Source of the DNA: Paraburkholderia adhaesiva
GTDB taxonomy: Bacteria > Pseudomonadota > Gammaproteobacteria > Burkholderiales > Burkholderiaceae
DNA length: 64,000 nt
Assembly (NCBI RefSeq): GCF_021390575.1
Contig: NZ_JAJEJQ010000005.1
Coordinates: 1 to 64,000 of the forward strand
Reading direction: 5' to 3'
The position numbers and the translations under genes are program-made. Positions 8,503-17,635 of this stretch are shown piece by piece; position 1 is the stretch's first letter, and each line of letters begins with the position of its first letter. The notes below the pieces were generated by a model. The model saw only the letters and a list, made by a program, of their open reading frames with translations. It was not told the DNA's origin and searched no databases.

Positions 8503-8844
8503 TTACTGGTTTCTCGCCGGCGGAAAGATGTATGGCGAGGCAGCCGATGATGGGGCGAGCTTTTCCATCCTGATCATCATCGCGCGGTCGATTTCCTGGC
8601 ATTCACCCTGAACTTGCGCCATGATCGCGGCGGCGTCGCACGAGATACGCAACAGGTCTTCGGTGTGAACCTTCGGCATGTAGGGGCTTGCTGCAAGCGC
8701 TGTGGCATTGCTGGCGATGTCTGCCAGGGCCGCTGCGACACTGCCGCGATGTTCAGCCAGAAAAAGGAGCAGGTCCTCGAGTACCTTGATCTGGTCGCGC
8801 AATTTCGCCACCGTGGACTCGTGATTCGTCTCGTTCTTTTGCAT
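8503..8844 (-). CDS. Hypothetical protein, mostly helical
   Basis: A 113-residue protein that I do not recognise. It is hydrophilic at the start (MQKNETNHESTVAKLRDQIK) with a heptad-like stretch KVLEDLLLFLAEH, then alanine-rich helices and a conserved-looking YMPKVHTEDLLRISCDAAAI. It has no signal peptide or membrane segment. The stop lies 15 bp before the LysR gene, so the two may be co-transcribed. The ATG at 8844 has only a weak ribosome site; a TTG at 8862 would add six residues. Confidence 0.5.
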   Translation of the reverse strand: MQKNETNHESTVAKLRDQIKVLEDLLLFLAEHRGSVAAALADIASNATALAASPYMPKVHTEDLLRISCDAAAIMAQVQGECQEIDRAMMIRMEKLAPSSAASPYIFPPARNQ

Positions 8845-9409
8845 GGTGCGTGATCTCGTCAAGCTTGAAGCGGCCAGGGAAGCACATGGACGATGAGCCG
8901 GGTGGTTCGCACCGACAGCCTGTGGCGCATCGTCTCACCCATAGGGACTAGCACGGGCTCGTTGCAGTGAGCACGTCGTTGACGAACACCGGCGATGGGC
9001 GCATTCGAGTGACAGGTGACGTTGTGATGCAAGGCGTGTCCTCCAGTGAACGGAAAACATGCCCGCAACCAGAGGCACTGCGAGGGGTGAGCGGGCACGA
9101 GGCAGGGCTGGAAAACCGGCGCAACACCAAACCGGCAGGTCCGAAGACCTCCCTACCACGACCCGCCCATTGACGAAACCAACAGACGTGCAGCGATAGC
9201 CGCACGCCCTTGCGGGCGTGCGGGGTGTTGCGTAACCAGGTTTCCAGGCCTGGTGCCGGTGTTTCCGGCAGATGCCAACCGCGAACAGCATGACGGCGAG
9301 CATGCCTATGCTACCGCCAAATGCGCGCCCGATCGCGGCATTTGACGTAGTTTAACTCTTTGGTGACAAATGTCTGAGCGGGTCGGCCTGACGGGGCTTC
9401 CGAGGGTGA

Positions 9410-9427
9410 TTTTCCATATATGGAAAA
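9410..9427. promoter_or_regulatory. Perfect 18-bp palindrome, probable operator
   Basis: TTTTCCATATATGGAAAA is fully self-complementary. It is centred about 33 bp upstream of the -35 box of the promoter in front of the aldehyde dehydrogenase gene, a common position for an activator. The half-site TTCCAT/ATGGAA suits an IclR-family regulator, and an IclR gene closes this cluster (16615-17370). The pairing of regulator and site is inferred. Confidence 0.6.
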
Positions 9428-9450
9428 ATAAATCCGTCCAGGAAAATTTG

Positions 9451-9480
9451 TTGACCCACGAAAAAACTGCCGCTTATAGT
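9451..9480 (+). promoter_or_regulatory. Sigma-70-type promoter of the catabolic cluster
   Basis: TTGACC (9451-9456) and TATAGT (9475-9480) are separated by 18 bp. This would start transcription near 9487, about 45 bp before the GTG start of the aldehyde dehydrogenase gene. The palindrome at 9410-9427 lies just upstream. Confidence 0.6.
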
Positions 9481-9531
9481 CCTCCTCACACGCCGTGACC
9501 TGTCACGTCGAACTGAACGGAGAACGCCTAC

Positions 9532-10956
9532 GTGCAGCACTACGAAAATTTCATCGATAACGAATTCACCGGGTCTGCAACGCAGTCCCGTATCGAGGTC
9601 ATCAATCCCGCTACCGGGCAGGCTGTCGCGCTCGTTGATACGGCCAGTCCGGAAGATGCGAACCGGGCCGCGCGTCAGGCCGCTGGGGCACAGAAGTCGT
9701 GGCGCCGTCTGCCCGCTGCCGAACGGGCCAAGGTCCTGCACCGGCTTGCTGATGCACTCGTGGAACGGGCTGACCGGATCGGCGCGGCTCTCGCACTCGA
9801 ATCCGGCAAGAGTCCCGCGCATGCGCGCGCTGAAGTCATCTACGCAGCGGAAGTCACGCGCTATCACGCCGAATGGGCACGCCGCATCACCGGCGAAATC
9901 ATCCCGAGCGACAACCCCAACGAAAACCTTCTGCTCTATCGCGAGCCCATCGGGGTTGTCGTCTGTCTCATCCCGTTCAACTCCCCCGTGTACACGCTGA
10001 TGCGCAAGCTTGCCCCGGCGCTCATCACCGGCAACACGGTGATCGTGCGCCCGAGCAGCTATACGCCGTGCTCGGCGATGGAGATTGCACACGCAGTCGT
10101 GCAGGCGAATGTGCCAGCCGGTGTGATCAACATCATGGCGATGAGCCACATGGTGGCCGAGCAGATCTGCACGCACCCCGCTGTCGGCATGATCACCCTT
10201 ACCGGCAGCGTCGGCGCCGGCCGCAAGGTGCTCGAATACTCGCAGGTCAATATCGCAAAGGTGGCGCTCGAGCTGGGTGGCAAGACCCCGGCGATCATCG
10301 AGCCCGATGCCAACCTTGAACAGGCGGCCGCCGATATCGTCCGCTCGAAGACGACGAACTGTGGACAGCTCTGTACCGCCGTCGAGCGTGTCTATGTGCA
10401 CGAAGAAATCGCGCCGAAGTTCATCGGCCTGCTGCGCAATCGCATGCGCGAACGCCAGTGGGGCGACCGCAGCAAGAATCACGACTGGATGGGGCCGCTG
10501 ATTCACGAGAATGCGCGCCTGCATATCCACCAGATGGTCGAGCGCGCCATCGACGACGGCGCTGTCCTTGAATGCGGCGGTGTGATCCCGGATGGCAAGG
10601 GCTTCTTCTATCCGCCGACCCTGCTTACCGGGTGTCGCCAGGATATGGAGATCGTCCAGGAAGAAGTCTTCGGACCGGTGCTCGCCGTCGTCACCTACCG
10701 CACGCTCGACGAGGCGCTGGAGATGGCCAACGATCACCAGTTTGGACTCGCCTCGATGATCTACAGCGAAAACCATCGCACCATCATGCGCGTCGCCAAC
10801 GAGATCGAGGCGGGCGAATGCTACGTGAACCGCGTGCCTGATGACCCATACCAGGGCCATCACTCGGGCTGGAAACGATCAGGCATTGGCGGCGACGATG
10901 GCCAGCACGGCATGCTCGCCTTCACGCAGACGCGCCTCGTGGTTGCGACCTGGTAA
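9532..10956 (+). CDS. NAD(P)-dependent aldehyde dehydrogenase
   Basis: A 474-residue cytosolic aldehyde dehydrogenase of usual length. Family motifs in order: catalytic Asn region CLIPFNSPVYTLMRKLAPAL, NTVIVRPSSYTP, cofactor site LTGSVGAGRKVLE, general base ELGGKTPAIIEPDANL, catalytic cysteine in TNCGQLCTAVERV (about residue 283) and EEVFGPVLAVVTY. The start is GTG, with GGAG nine bases upstream. It begins a rightward cluster with a transporter, a dehydratase and a GMC alcohol oxidoreductase, so it probably oxidises an aldehyde from a sugar, polyol or sugar acid. The exact substrate is unknown. Confidence 0.92.
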   Translation: MQHYENFIDNEFTGSATQSRIEVINPATGQAVALVDTASPEDANRAARQAAGAQKSWRRLPAAERAKVLHRLADALVERADRIGAALALESGKSPAHARAEVIYAAEVTRYHAEWARRITGEIIPSDNPNENLLLYREPIGVVVCLIPFNSPVYTLMRKLAPALITGNTVIVRPSSYTPCSAMEIAHAVVQANVPAGVINIMAMSHMVAEQICTHPAVGMITLTGSVGAGRKVLEYSQVNIAKVALELGGKTPAIIEPDANLEQAAADIVRSKTTNCGQLCTAVERVYVHEEIAPKFIGLLRNRMRERQWGDRSKNHDWMGPLIHENARLHIHQMVERAIDDGAVLECGGVIPDGKGFFYPPTLLTGCRQDMEIVQEEVFGPVLAVVTYRTLDEALEMANDHQFGLASMIYSENHRTIMRVANEIEAGECYVNRVPDDPYQGHHSGWKRSGIGGDDGQHGMLAFTQTRLVVATW

Positions 10957-11197
10957 GCACACGACCTGGAAAAAGACACAGGAACAGGACAAATCCTGAC
11001 TGGAAAGCTGCGCGGGGCGTAACACGGATTGACGTGGCCCCGCCAACGCTACATATGAACCCCTGCAAGCCGCGAATACATTTCGGATTGCTTACTAGCT
11101 GGAGAGCGCCAGACCCGGAACACGAAGAATACGCCGAGATAGTCATGCAGTACCGGTGAGACACACCGCGCATCGAGCAATAAAAATTGGAGACATC

Positions 11198-12496
11198 ATG
11201 ACTGTAACAATCGAATCCCCGGAGCAGACACTGGCGGATACATCCGCCCCCTCCCCGTTAGTCCGCTATTTTCAGCTGGCCGTGCTGACACTCGCCGCCG
11301 GCGCGCTGTATCCGCTGCTCTACCTGCGGCAGAATTTTGAAAACACGCTGCTGCAGGCGTTCCACATCACTGCCGACCAGCTCGGCGAGCTCTACTCGGT
11401 GCTGGGCATCGTCTATGTGGTCACCTACATCCCGAGTGGATGGCTCGCCGACCGCGTAAGCTCGCGCTGGCTCGTCGTGTTTTCGCTCGGCGCCGTGGGC
11501 CTGCTCGGCCTGTGGTTCGCCACCTACCCCGATCCGTCGATGCTGCGCTGGATTTTCCTCGGCTGGGGTGTGGCCGGCGGCCTGACCTTCTGGTCGGCGA
11601 TCCTGCGCGCCGTCAAGCTGCTCGGCACCGACCGCGAGCAGGGCCGCTTCTTCGGCATCCTCGACGGCGGCCGCGGGCTCACGGAAGCGGTACTCGCTTC
11701 GATCGCCGTGGCGATCTTCGCGCACTACGCGAGCGAAACGCCGCAACATTCCCTGCAGCCCGTGATCCACATGTACGCGTACACATGCCTGGGCATCGGC
11801 GTGCTTGCCGGGCTGATCCTGCCGAGCGACCGGAACCGCACGCGTGAATCCGGTGTAGCGGCACAGGGCGGCAGCGCGCTTGGCGACTTCATCATGCTGA
11901 TCCGTATTCCTGAGATCTGGCTCATCAGCCTCATCGTGCTGGCAGGTTATCAGCTGTTGTGGGCGACGTTCTCGTTCTCCAGTTACATCCAGGAGCACTT
12001 CTCGGCTTCTGCCGTGCTCGCCGGTGAGCTGACCGTCATCAAGCTGTGGATGCGGCCCATCGGTGCCATTGGCGGTGGGTTCCTCGGCGACCGCTTCTCC
12101 AATGTGAAGGTGCTGGGTTTCGGCATGCTCGCCGCGGCTATTGCATGGATGCTGTTTGTTCTCGTGCCCGCCTCGGTTCCCATGTGGCTGCTGGCCTGCT
12201 GCATCGTGCTTCTCGGGCTGATGACGTACTCGGTGCACGGCCTGTACTGGGCCATCATCGACCGCTGCCATGTGCCGGCACGCGTGACCGGCCTTGCGAT
12301 CGGGATCATCTCGATGATCGGTCTTTCGCCCGACGTCTTCCTGCCGATGATCAACTCGGCGATCTCGCACCAGTTTCCGGGCGTGCTCGGTACGCAGCTC
12401 TACTTCGTCTATATCGGCGCCTGCTGTCTGGTCGGCAGTGGCTTGACCTGGGTATTCGCGAAGCGTACGGAGCACTACCGCTTCCCGGGCCGGTAA
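11198..12496 (+). CDS. MFS transporter of the catabolic cluster
   Basis: A 432-residue inner-membrane carrier with about 12 hydrophobic segments. The MFS loop signature is GWLADRVSSRWLV after helix 2 and GGFLGDRFSNVKVL after helix 8. Conserved QGRFFGILDGGRGLTEAVLA in the middle resembles organophosphate/hexuronate-type carriers. ATG 11198 has GGAG five bases upstream. It lies 241 bp after the aldehyde dehydrogenase; the gap holds a 7+4-bp hairpin (11012-11043) without a T run. It probably imports the substrate of the cluster. Confidence 0.88.
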   Translation: MTVTIESPEQTLADTSAPSPLVRYFQLAVLTLAAGALYPLLYLRQNFENTLLQAFHITADQLGELYSVLGIVYVVTYIPSGWLADRVSSRWLVVFSLGAVGLLGLWFATYPDPSMLRWIFLGWGVAGGLTFWSAILRAVKLLGTDREQGRFFGILDGGRGLTEAVLASIAVAIFAHYASETPQHSLQPVIHMYAYTCLGIGVLAGLILPSDRNRTRESGVAAQGGSALGDFIMLIRIPEIWLISLIVLAGYQLLWATFSFSSYIQEHFSASAVLAGELTVIKLWMRPIGAIGGGFLGDRFSNVKVLGFGMLAAAIAWMLFVLVPASVPMWLLACCIVLLGLMTYSVHGLYWAIIDRCHVPARVTGLAIGIISMIGLSPDVFLPMINSAISHQFPGVLGTQLYFVYIGACCLVGSGLTWVFAKRTEHYRFPGR

Positions 12497-12529
12497 TCTT
12501 GCGCGACACCACTCTCACACGAAAGACCC

Positions 12530-13777
12530 ATGAAAATTACCTCGCTTGAAACCTATGTTGTTGCCGTGCCGCCGCCCTACATTGGCGGGCGCTACTGGAT
12601 CTTTGTAAAACTCAAGACGGCCTGCGGTATCGAGGGCGTTGGCGAAGTCTACGCGGCGAGCTTTCACCCCTCCGTGATGGAAGCGGCGATCGGCGACGTG
12701 TACCAGCGGTACCTCGAAAACCACGATCCGCACCACGTCGAGCGCTTCTTCCGCGAAGCGTATTCGAGCGGCTTCACGCAGCGGCCCGACATCAGCATGA
12801 TGGGGATCGTCAGCGGCCTGGAAATGGCGTGCTGGGACATCATCGGCAAGGCTGCCAACCGGCCTGTCTATGACCTGATCGGCGGCAAGGTGAACGAGCG
12901 CCTGCGCTCCTATACGTACCTGTATCCGAAGAACGAGGACGGCACGTACAGCCACGACTACGAGGACATCGAGCCGTCCGTGCGTTGCGCCGAGGAATAC
13001 GTGAAGCAGGGCTTCACGGCGATCAAGTTCGATCCGGCCGGACCCTACACGGCGTACTGTGGCCACCAGCTCAGCCTCGACCTGCTCGAGCAGTCGGCGA
13101 TGTTCTGCAAGCGCCTGCGTGAGGCGGTGGGCACGAAATGCGATCTCATCTTCGGCACGCATGGCCAGATGACGCCGTCGGCCGCCGTGCGGCTCGCGCG
13201 CTACATCGAGCCCTACGATCCCCTGTGGTTCGAGGAGCCGGTGCCGCCGGGCCAGTCCGAGGCAATGGGGCGCGTCGCGCAGAAGACCAGCATTCCGATC
13301 GCCACCGGCGAGCGCCTGACCACCAAATACGAGTTCTTCGACGTGCTGCGCAACAACGCCGCGTCGATCCTGCAGATGAACCTGGGACGCGTGGGCGGGA
13401 TTCTCGAAGCCAAGAAGATCGCGAGCCTGGCTGAAGTGCATTACGCGCAGATAGCGCCGCACCTCTACAACGGCCCGATCGGCGCGGCAGCCAGCATCCA
13501 GCTCGGCGTGGCCTCGCCCAACTTCCTGATCCAGGAAAGCATCATGCGCTGGGAGGGTTTCCACGCCGAGATCCTCAAGAAGCCGATCCGCTGGGAAGAC
13601 GGCTACATCATCCCGCCGACGGAGCCGGGCCTCGGCGTCGAACTCAACATGGAAGTCGTCAAGGCCAACATGCCGTACACAAGCCGCCGCCTGCATCTGA
13701 CCGTCTCGACGCAACCGTTCGACGTGAAGGGGTTTTCCGACAGCTGGAAGGCGCGCTACGCAGAAGACAAGGAATAG
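12530..13777 (+). CDS. Enolase-superfamily dehydratase (mandelate racemase/muconate lactonizing family)
   Basis: A 415-residue metal-dependent enzyme of the mandelate racemase/muconate lactonizing group. The N-terminal capping domain begins MKITSLETYVVAVPPPYIGG. The barrel carries GLEMACWDIIGKAANRPVYD, then FTAIKFDPAGPYTAYCGHQL, the metal-ligand region FGTHGQMTPSAAVRLAR, WFEEPVPPGQSEAM, ATGERLTTKYEF and the late catalytic His in QIAPHLYNGP. Such enzymes take the alpha-proton of a carboxylate; many dehydrate sugar acids. It is 33 bp after the transporter and 5 bp before the GMC gene, which supports one operon. Substrate unknown. Confidence 0.88.
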   Translation: MKITSLETYVVAVPPPYIGGRYWIFVKLKTACGIEGVGEVYAASFHPSVMEAAIGDVYQRYLENHDPHHVERFFREAYSSGFTQRPDISMMGIVSGLEMACWDIIGKAANRPVYDLIGGKVNERLRSYTYLYPKNEDGTYSHDYEDIEPSVRCAEEYVKQGFTAIKFDPAGPYTAYCGHQLSLDLLEQSAMFCKRLREAVGTKCDLIFGTHGQMTPSAAVRLARYIEPYDPLWFEEPVPPGQSEAMGRVAQKTSIPIATGERLTTKYEFFDVLRNNAASILQMNLGRVGGILEAKKIASLAEVHYAQIAPHLYNGPIGAAASIQLGVASPNFLIQESIMRWEGFHAEILKKPIRWEDGYIIPPTEPGLGVELNMEVVKANMPYTSRRLHLTVSTQPFDVKGFSDSWKARYAEDKE

Positions 13778-13782
13778 CAGAA

Positions 13783-15396
13783 ATGGATGCAACCACCTTC
13801 GATTACATCATCGTCGGGGCCGGCTCCGCCGGCTGCATCCTCGCCGATCGTCTGAGCGAATCGGGGAAGTATCGGGTGCTGCTGCTCGAGGCGGGCAGCG
13901 CGGACAAATCGATGTGGCTGCGCATGCCGCTCGGGTTCGCGAAACTCTTCTACCACCCGAAATACAACTGGCGCTATCAGACCGAACCGCAGCGTGAACT
14001 GGCTGGCCAGCGCGTTTATACGCCGCGTGGCAAGGTGCTGGGCGGCTCGGGCGCAATCAACGCGATGATCTACGTGCGTGGCCAGCAACAGGATTTCGAT
14101 GACTGGGTCGCACAGGGCAATTCCGGCTGGGGCTGGGACGACGTGCTGCCCTGGTTCAAGCGGCTGGAGTCGCACCACGCGGGCGATACCGAATGGCACA
14201 GCAGCAGCGGCAAGATCCGCATCACGCGCGACACCGTGCATCCGATCTGCGAGTCGTTTTTCGAGGCTTGCACCGCGCTCGGCCATCGCTCCAATGACGA
14301 CTTCAATGGCGCCCGGCTCGAGGGCTTCGGCGTTTATGACATCAACACGCGCGACGGGCAACGGGACTCGTCATGCACGGCCTACCTGCACCCGGCAATG
14401 AAGCGTTCGAATGTGGTCGTGCAGACGGACGCCCTCGTGGAACGCGTCCTGTTCGACCGCGAGCGGAAAGCCACTGGCGTGAATGTCCTGATCAAGGGGC
14501 ACCGGCAGCACTTCGCCGCGCGCCGGGAAGTCATCCTCTCGGCCGGCGCGGTGGAGTCGCCGAAGCTGCTGCAGTGTTCGGGCGTGGGCGACGCGCAACT
14601 CCTGCAACGGCATCAGATACCGGTGATTCACCACAGTCCGGCTGTGGGCCAGAACCTGCAGGACCACCTGTGTGCGTCTTACTACTATCGCGCGAACTGC
14701 CCGACCGTGAATGACGAGGTACGCCGCCTCCCCCAGCAGGCGCGGGCCATGCTCCAGTACCTGTTCCGCCGCAAGGGAATATTCGCGACGACCGTCAAGG
14801 CGGGTGGCTTCCTGCGTACCAGTCACACGGAAAAAGCACCCAACGTGCAGCTGTACTTCAATCCGCTTTCGTATGTCCTGCCGGAATCAGGCGGCATGCC
14901 GCGGGTTGAGCCGTACTCGGGCTACACGATCTTTTTTGCGCCGTGCAGACCGACCAGCCGCGGCACGATCGAGCTGACCAGCGCCGACATTCACGCGGCG
15001 CCCCGCATCGATCCCAACTACCTGTCGACCGAACACGATCAGGCCGAAGCGATCGCCGGCAGCAGGCTCGTACGCGAGCTCGCGGCAACGCCCTGGCTCA
15101 AACGGGTGACGGCGGAAGAAGTCCGTCCGGCAGGGACCGTTTCCGACGACGCCAGCATGCTGCAGTTCTTCCGCGAGCAGAGTGGCTCGATCTACCACCT
15201 CTGTGGTTCGTGCGCGATGGGTAGCGATACGCAACGCTCGGTGGTGAACAGCCAGCTGCAGGTGCATGGCATGACGAACCTGCGCGTGGTGGACGCCTCG
15301 GTGTTTCCGAACATCACCTCGGGCAACATCAACGCGCCCACGATGATGGTGGCGGAAAAGGCGGCAGACTTGATCCTGGAGCGTGCTGCCGCCTGA
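13783..15396 (+). CDS. GMC-family FAD oxidoreductase (choline dehydrogenase-like)
   Basis: A 537-residue flavoenzyme of the glucose-methanol-choline family. The N-terminal FAD site is DYIIVGAGSAGCILADRLSE. The two GMC signatures are GKVLGGSGAINAMIYVRG (about residues 84-101) and GAVESPKLLQCSGVG. The C-terminus has the catalytic His in SIYHLCGSCAMG and the second catalytic position in FPNITSGNINAPTMMVAEKA. It would oxidise an alcohol group to an aldehyde or ketone, which fits the aldehyde dehydrogenase at the head of the cluster. It starts five bases after the dehydratase gene. Confidence 0.93.
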   Translation: MDATTFDYIIVGAGSAGCILADRLSESGKYRVLLLEAGSADKSMWLRMPLGFAKLFYHPKYNWRYQTEPQRELAGQRVYTPRGKVLGGSGAINAMIYVRGQQQDFDDWVAQGNSGWGWDDVLPWFKRLESHHAGDTEWHSSSGKIRITRDTVHPICESFFEACTALGHRSNDDFNGARLEGFGVYDINTRDGQRDSSCTAYLHPAMKRSNVVVQTDALVERVLFDRERKATGVNVLIKGHRQHFAARREVILSAGAVESPKLLQCSGVGDAQLLQRHQIPVIHHSPAVGQNLQDHLCASYYYRANCPTVNDEVRRLPQQARAMLQYLFRRKGIFATTVKAGGFLRTSHTEKAPNVQLYFNPLSYVLPESGGMPRVEPYSGYTIFFAPCRPTSRGTIELTSADIHAAPRIDPNYLSTEHDQAEAIAGSRLVRELAATPWLKRVTAEEVRPAGTVSDDASMLQFFREQSGSIYHLCGSCAMGSDTQRSVVNSQLQVHGMTNLRVVDASVFPNITSGNINAPTMMVAEKAADLILERAAA

Positions 15397-15435
15397 AACA
15401 GCCTGCAGGAGACAATTTTTACAGGTTTGAAGACA

Positions 15436-16581
15436 ATGAAAAAAGACTTAAAGAAATATAATTTCGTAGTACTGACTGCATTGCTCGCAGGGTCGCCCGT
15501 AGCCAGTCATGCGCAGAGCAGCGTGACGCTGTACGGGATCATCGACGGAGGCGTCACGTACGTGAGCAACTCTGGCGGCGCCCACGTCGTGAAGTTTGAT
15601 GATGGCGTGTCGTGGGGCAACCGGTGGGGGCTGAAAGGTACCGAGGATCTTGGTGGCGGCCTGTCGGCGGTATTCGTGCTCGAAAACGGGTTCCACCTCG
15701 GCAACGGTGCGCTGGCCCAGGGCGGTGCCGAATTCGGGCGTCAGGCATATGTCGGCCTGAGCAATGCCTGGGGCACGCTGTCGCTGGGCGACCAGTACGA
15801 CATGACGCGGGAAATCATGTCGAACTACAACATCTCCGGCTGGGCAAGTGGCTACGCCATTCACCAGGGCGACTTCGACCGCCTGAACGGGGACCGTCTG
15901 CCGAGCTCCATCAAGTTCATGTCGAAGGAGTTTGCGGGCTTCATGTTCGGCGGCGTGTACTCGTTTGGCGGGGTGGCGGGCGACTTTCACCAGAAAAGCG
16001 CATGGAGCGCGGGCGCACACTACGCAAACGGCGGCTTCACGATCGGTACCGCCTACACCCAGTTGAACGACCCGTTTGGCCTCTACGCCTTCGATCCGTA
16101 TGCGATGATCGGCACCAGCACGTTCCTCGGACAGCCGACGGTCAGCTTGAATCCGTCGACGGGTGCCATCACCGACCTGTACTCGAGCACGCCCTTCCCC
16201 GTCGACAAGCAGGGAACCTTCGGCGTCGGTTCGAGCTACCAGCTCGGCACGGTCACGCTGATGGGCAACTTCACGTACACGACGATCAAGGGACTCGGTC
16301 AGACGTCGCACATGAAGGTGGCCGAAGGTGGCGCGAACTGGCAGGTCACGCCGGCGTTCAGTGCGATCGGCGGGTACCAGTACACGAACTTCGAGGGCCA
16401 TCACTGGAACCAGCTCTCGGCGGGCCTGCACTATCTGCTCTCCAAGCGCACCGACGTCTATCTGTCGGCTGATTGGCTGAAGGCCTCGCGGGGCGTCGAC
16501 GCGGTGATCGGCTACAGCTTCACGCCGTCGACAACCTCGACCCAGGCCGACGTACGCATCGGGATGCGTCACTCATTCTAG
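15436..16581 (+). CDS. Gram-negative general porin (Burkholderia type)
   Basis: A 381-residue outer-membrane barrel protein. The signal peptide is MKKDLKKYNFVVLTALLAGS..., ending at SHAQ. The mature N-terminus SSVTLYGIIDGGVTYVSNSG is the hallmark of trimeric porins of Burkholderia, Bordetella and Neisseria. Further markers are RWGLKGTEDLGGGLSAVFVL and FGRQAYVGLSNAWGTLSLGD, and the C-terminus ends in phenylalanine (IGMRHSF), as needed for outer-membrane insertion. ATG 15436 was chosen over an upstream TTG. It probably lets the cluster's substrate cross the outer membrane. Confidence 0.93.
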   Translation: MKKDLKKYNFVVLTALLAGSPVASHAQSSVTLYGIIDGGVTYVSNSGGAHVVKFDDGVSWGNRWGLKGTEDLGGGLSAVFVLENGFHLGNGALAQGGAEFGRQAYVGLSNAWGTLSLGDQYDMTREIMSNYNISGWASGYAIHQGDFDRLNGDRLPSSIKFMSKEFAGFMFGGVYSFGGVAGDFHQKSAWSAGAHYANGGFTIGTAYTQLNDPFGLYAFDPYAMIGTSTFLGQPTVSLNPSTGAITDLYSSTPFPVDKQGTFGVGSSYQLGTVTLMGNFTYTTIKGLGQTSHMKVAEGGANWQVTPAFSAIGGYQYTNFEGHHWNQLSAGLHYLLSKRTDVYLSADWLKASRGVDAVIGYSFTPSTTSTQADVRIGMRHSF

Positions 16582-16614
16582 GTCCGAGGAGCAAAGCCGT
16601 TACAATTGACGCCG

Positions 16615-17370
16615 ATGAAACTGATCGAGTCCCCTCCGCCCGAAAAGTCAAAGGCGCCTGCTGTAGACGGTGCCTTTGACATCATGCAGGCGCTCGTCCA
16701 GTCGACCTACCCGCTCTCGCTCACCGAGATTGCGGACCGCGTGAACATGCCGGTGGCGAGCTGCCACCGGATCATCAACGCGTTGCTGCGCCGCGGGCTG
16801 GTCGTGCAGGATCTGCAGCGCAGAAAGTCCTATTGCATGGGAGCGACGCTATTCCAGATGGCGTCGGCCGCGTATTTCCAGCAGCCCATCGTGCCGCTTT
16901 TCCACTCGATTGCCGACGTCCTGAAAAACGAACTGCACCAGGCGGTCAATCTCAGCGTGCTCGCAGGCTCGCATACGCTCGTGGTCGCGCACGTGCCGTG
17001 GCCGTTCGCGCAGAGCCATGGCATCTACGTCGGACTCTCGAATGTCCTGCACCGGACGGCGGCCGGCAAGGCGATGATGAGCATGCATCCGCTGGCAATC
17101 CAGAAACAGTACTGGGAAACGTATATCGCGGATAGCGGGCAGGAGCTGGAAGCGTGGTTGCACGAACTGGCCGAAGTCAAGCGCGTCGGCTATGCGCTGA
17201 CGCAAACGGAAACGCTGGCTGGCGTCTTCACGCTTGCCGCCCCTGTACTGAACCGGCGGGGCGAGCCGCTCGCCGCGATGGCCGTGTGCTTCGATACGCA
17301 GCGCGACATCCGCGCGATGGCCACGCCGCTGATCCAGGCGACGTGGCAGTTGTCCGCGCGTCTCGGCTAG
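16615..17370 (+). CDS. IclR-family transcriptional regulator
   Basis: A 251-residue IclR regulator of normal length. The N-terminal winged helix is at about residues 20-85: GAFDIMQALVQSTYPLSLTE, then IADRVNMPVASCHRIINALL and RRGLVVQDLQRRKSY. The C-terminal effector domain has NLSVLAGSHTLVVAHVPWP, VLHRTAAGKAMMSMHP and RVGYALTQTETLAGVFTLAA. It follows the porin by 33 bp and closes the rightward catabolic cluster, so it is the likely regulator of the promoter and palindrome at 9410-9480. Confidence 0.92.
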   Translation: MKLIESPPPEKSKAPAVDGAFDIMQALVQSTYPLSLTEIADRVNMPVASCHRIINALLRRGLVVQDLQRRKSYCMGATLFQMASAAYFQQPIVPLFHSIADVLKNELHQAVNLSVLAGSHTLVVAHVPWPFAQSHGIYVGLSNVLHRTAAGKAMMSMHPLAIQKQYWETYIADSGQELEAWLHELAEVKRVGYALTQTETLAGVFTLAAPVLNRRGEPLAAMAVCFDTQRDIRAMATPLIQATWQLSARLG

Positions 17371-17635
17371 AAGGTCGGTATCGCACCATCAGGACCCTTC
17401 GGCGGTTTCAGACAGTTCGGGTGTCGTTGACAACTCGTCGCACAGCGTCGTCACGAACGCTGTCAAGGCAGGGTCATCGACGTTCACAAATGGGCGGCGT
17501 GTGCCACTGACAAGGGGTTCCGACACATCGAACCGAAGCACGGGTTGGCGAACAACTGGCATTGCCGGTATATCGCTCTGCGTCTGCTCGACGGCCCGTG
17601 GCGAGGAACCGCCCCGCCTTCCTTTTTTTCAATTT

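Larger units (their letters stand above)
8845..9531. other. Intergenic region between the two catabolic clusters
   Basis: 687 bp between the leftward hypothetical gene and the rightward aldehyde dehydrogenase gene. Open frames here have compositions unlike real proteins and were not accepted. A perfect hairpin with 10-bp arms CCGCACGCCC (9200-9209) and GGGCGTGCGG (9214-9223) and a TTGC loop stands alone; no T run follows on either strand. The right end (from about 9400) holds an 18-bp palindrome and a promoter, listed separately. The rest shows nothing recognisable. Confidence 0.6.

Noticed and set aside
9200..9223. 10-bp GC hairpin as terminator
   Set aside because: No T run follows on either strand and no gene ends nearby, so it was kept only as a note.
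9352..10863. 503-codon open frame on the minus strand
   Set aside because: Antisense to the aldehyde dehydrogenase gene, which has all catalytic motifs. The antisense product has no recognisable family.
11012..11043. Hairpin between aldehyde dehydrogenase and MFS genes as terminator
   Set aside because: The stem is good (7 plus 4 bp) but there is no T run, and the genes seem to form one unit.
11258..13792. Long minus-strand open frames (405 and 425 codons)
   Set aside because: They mirror the MFS and dehydratase genes in high-GC DNA and have shadow-like composition.
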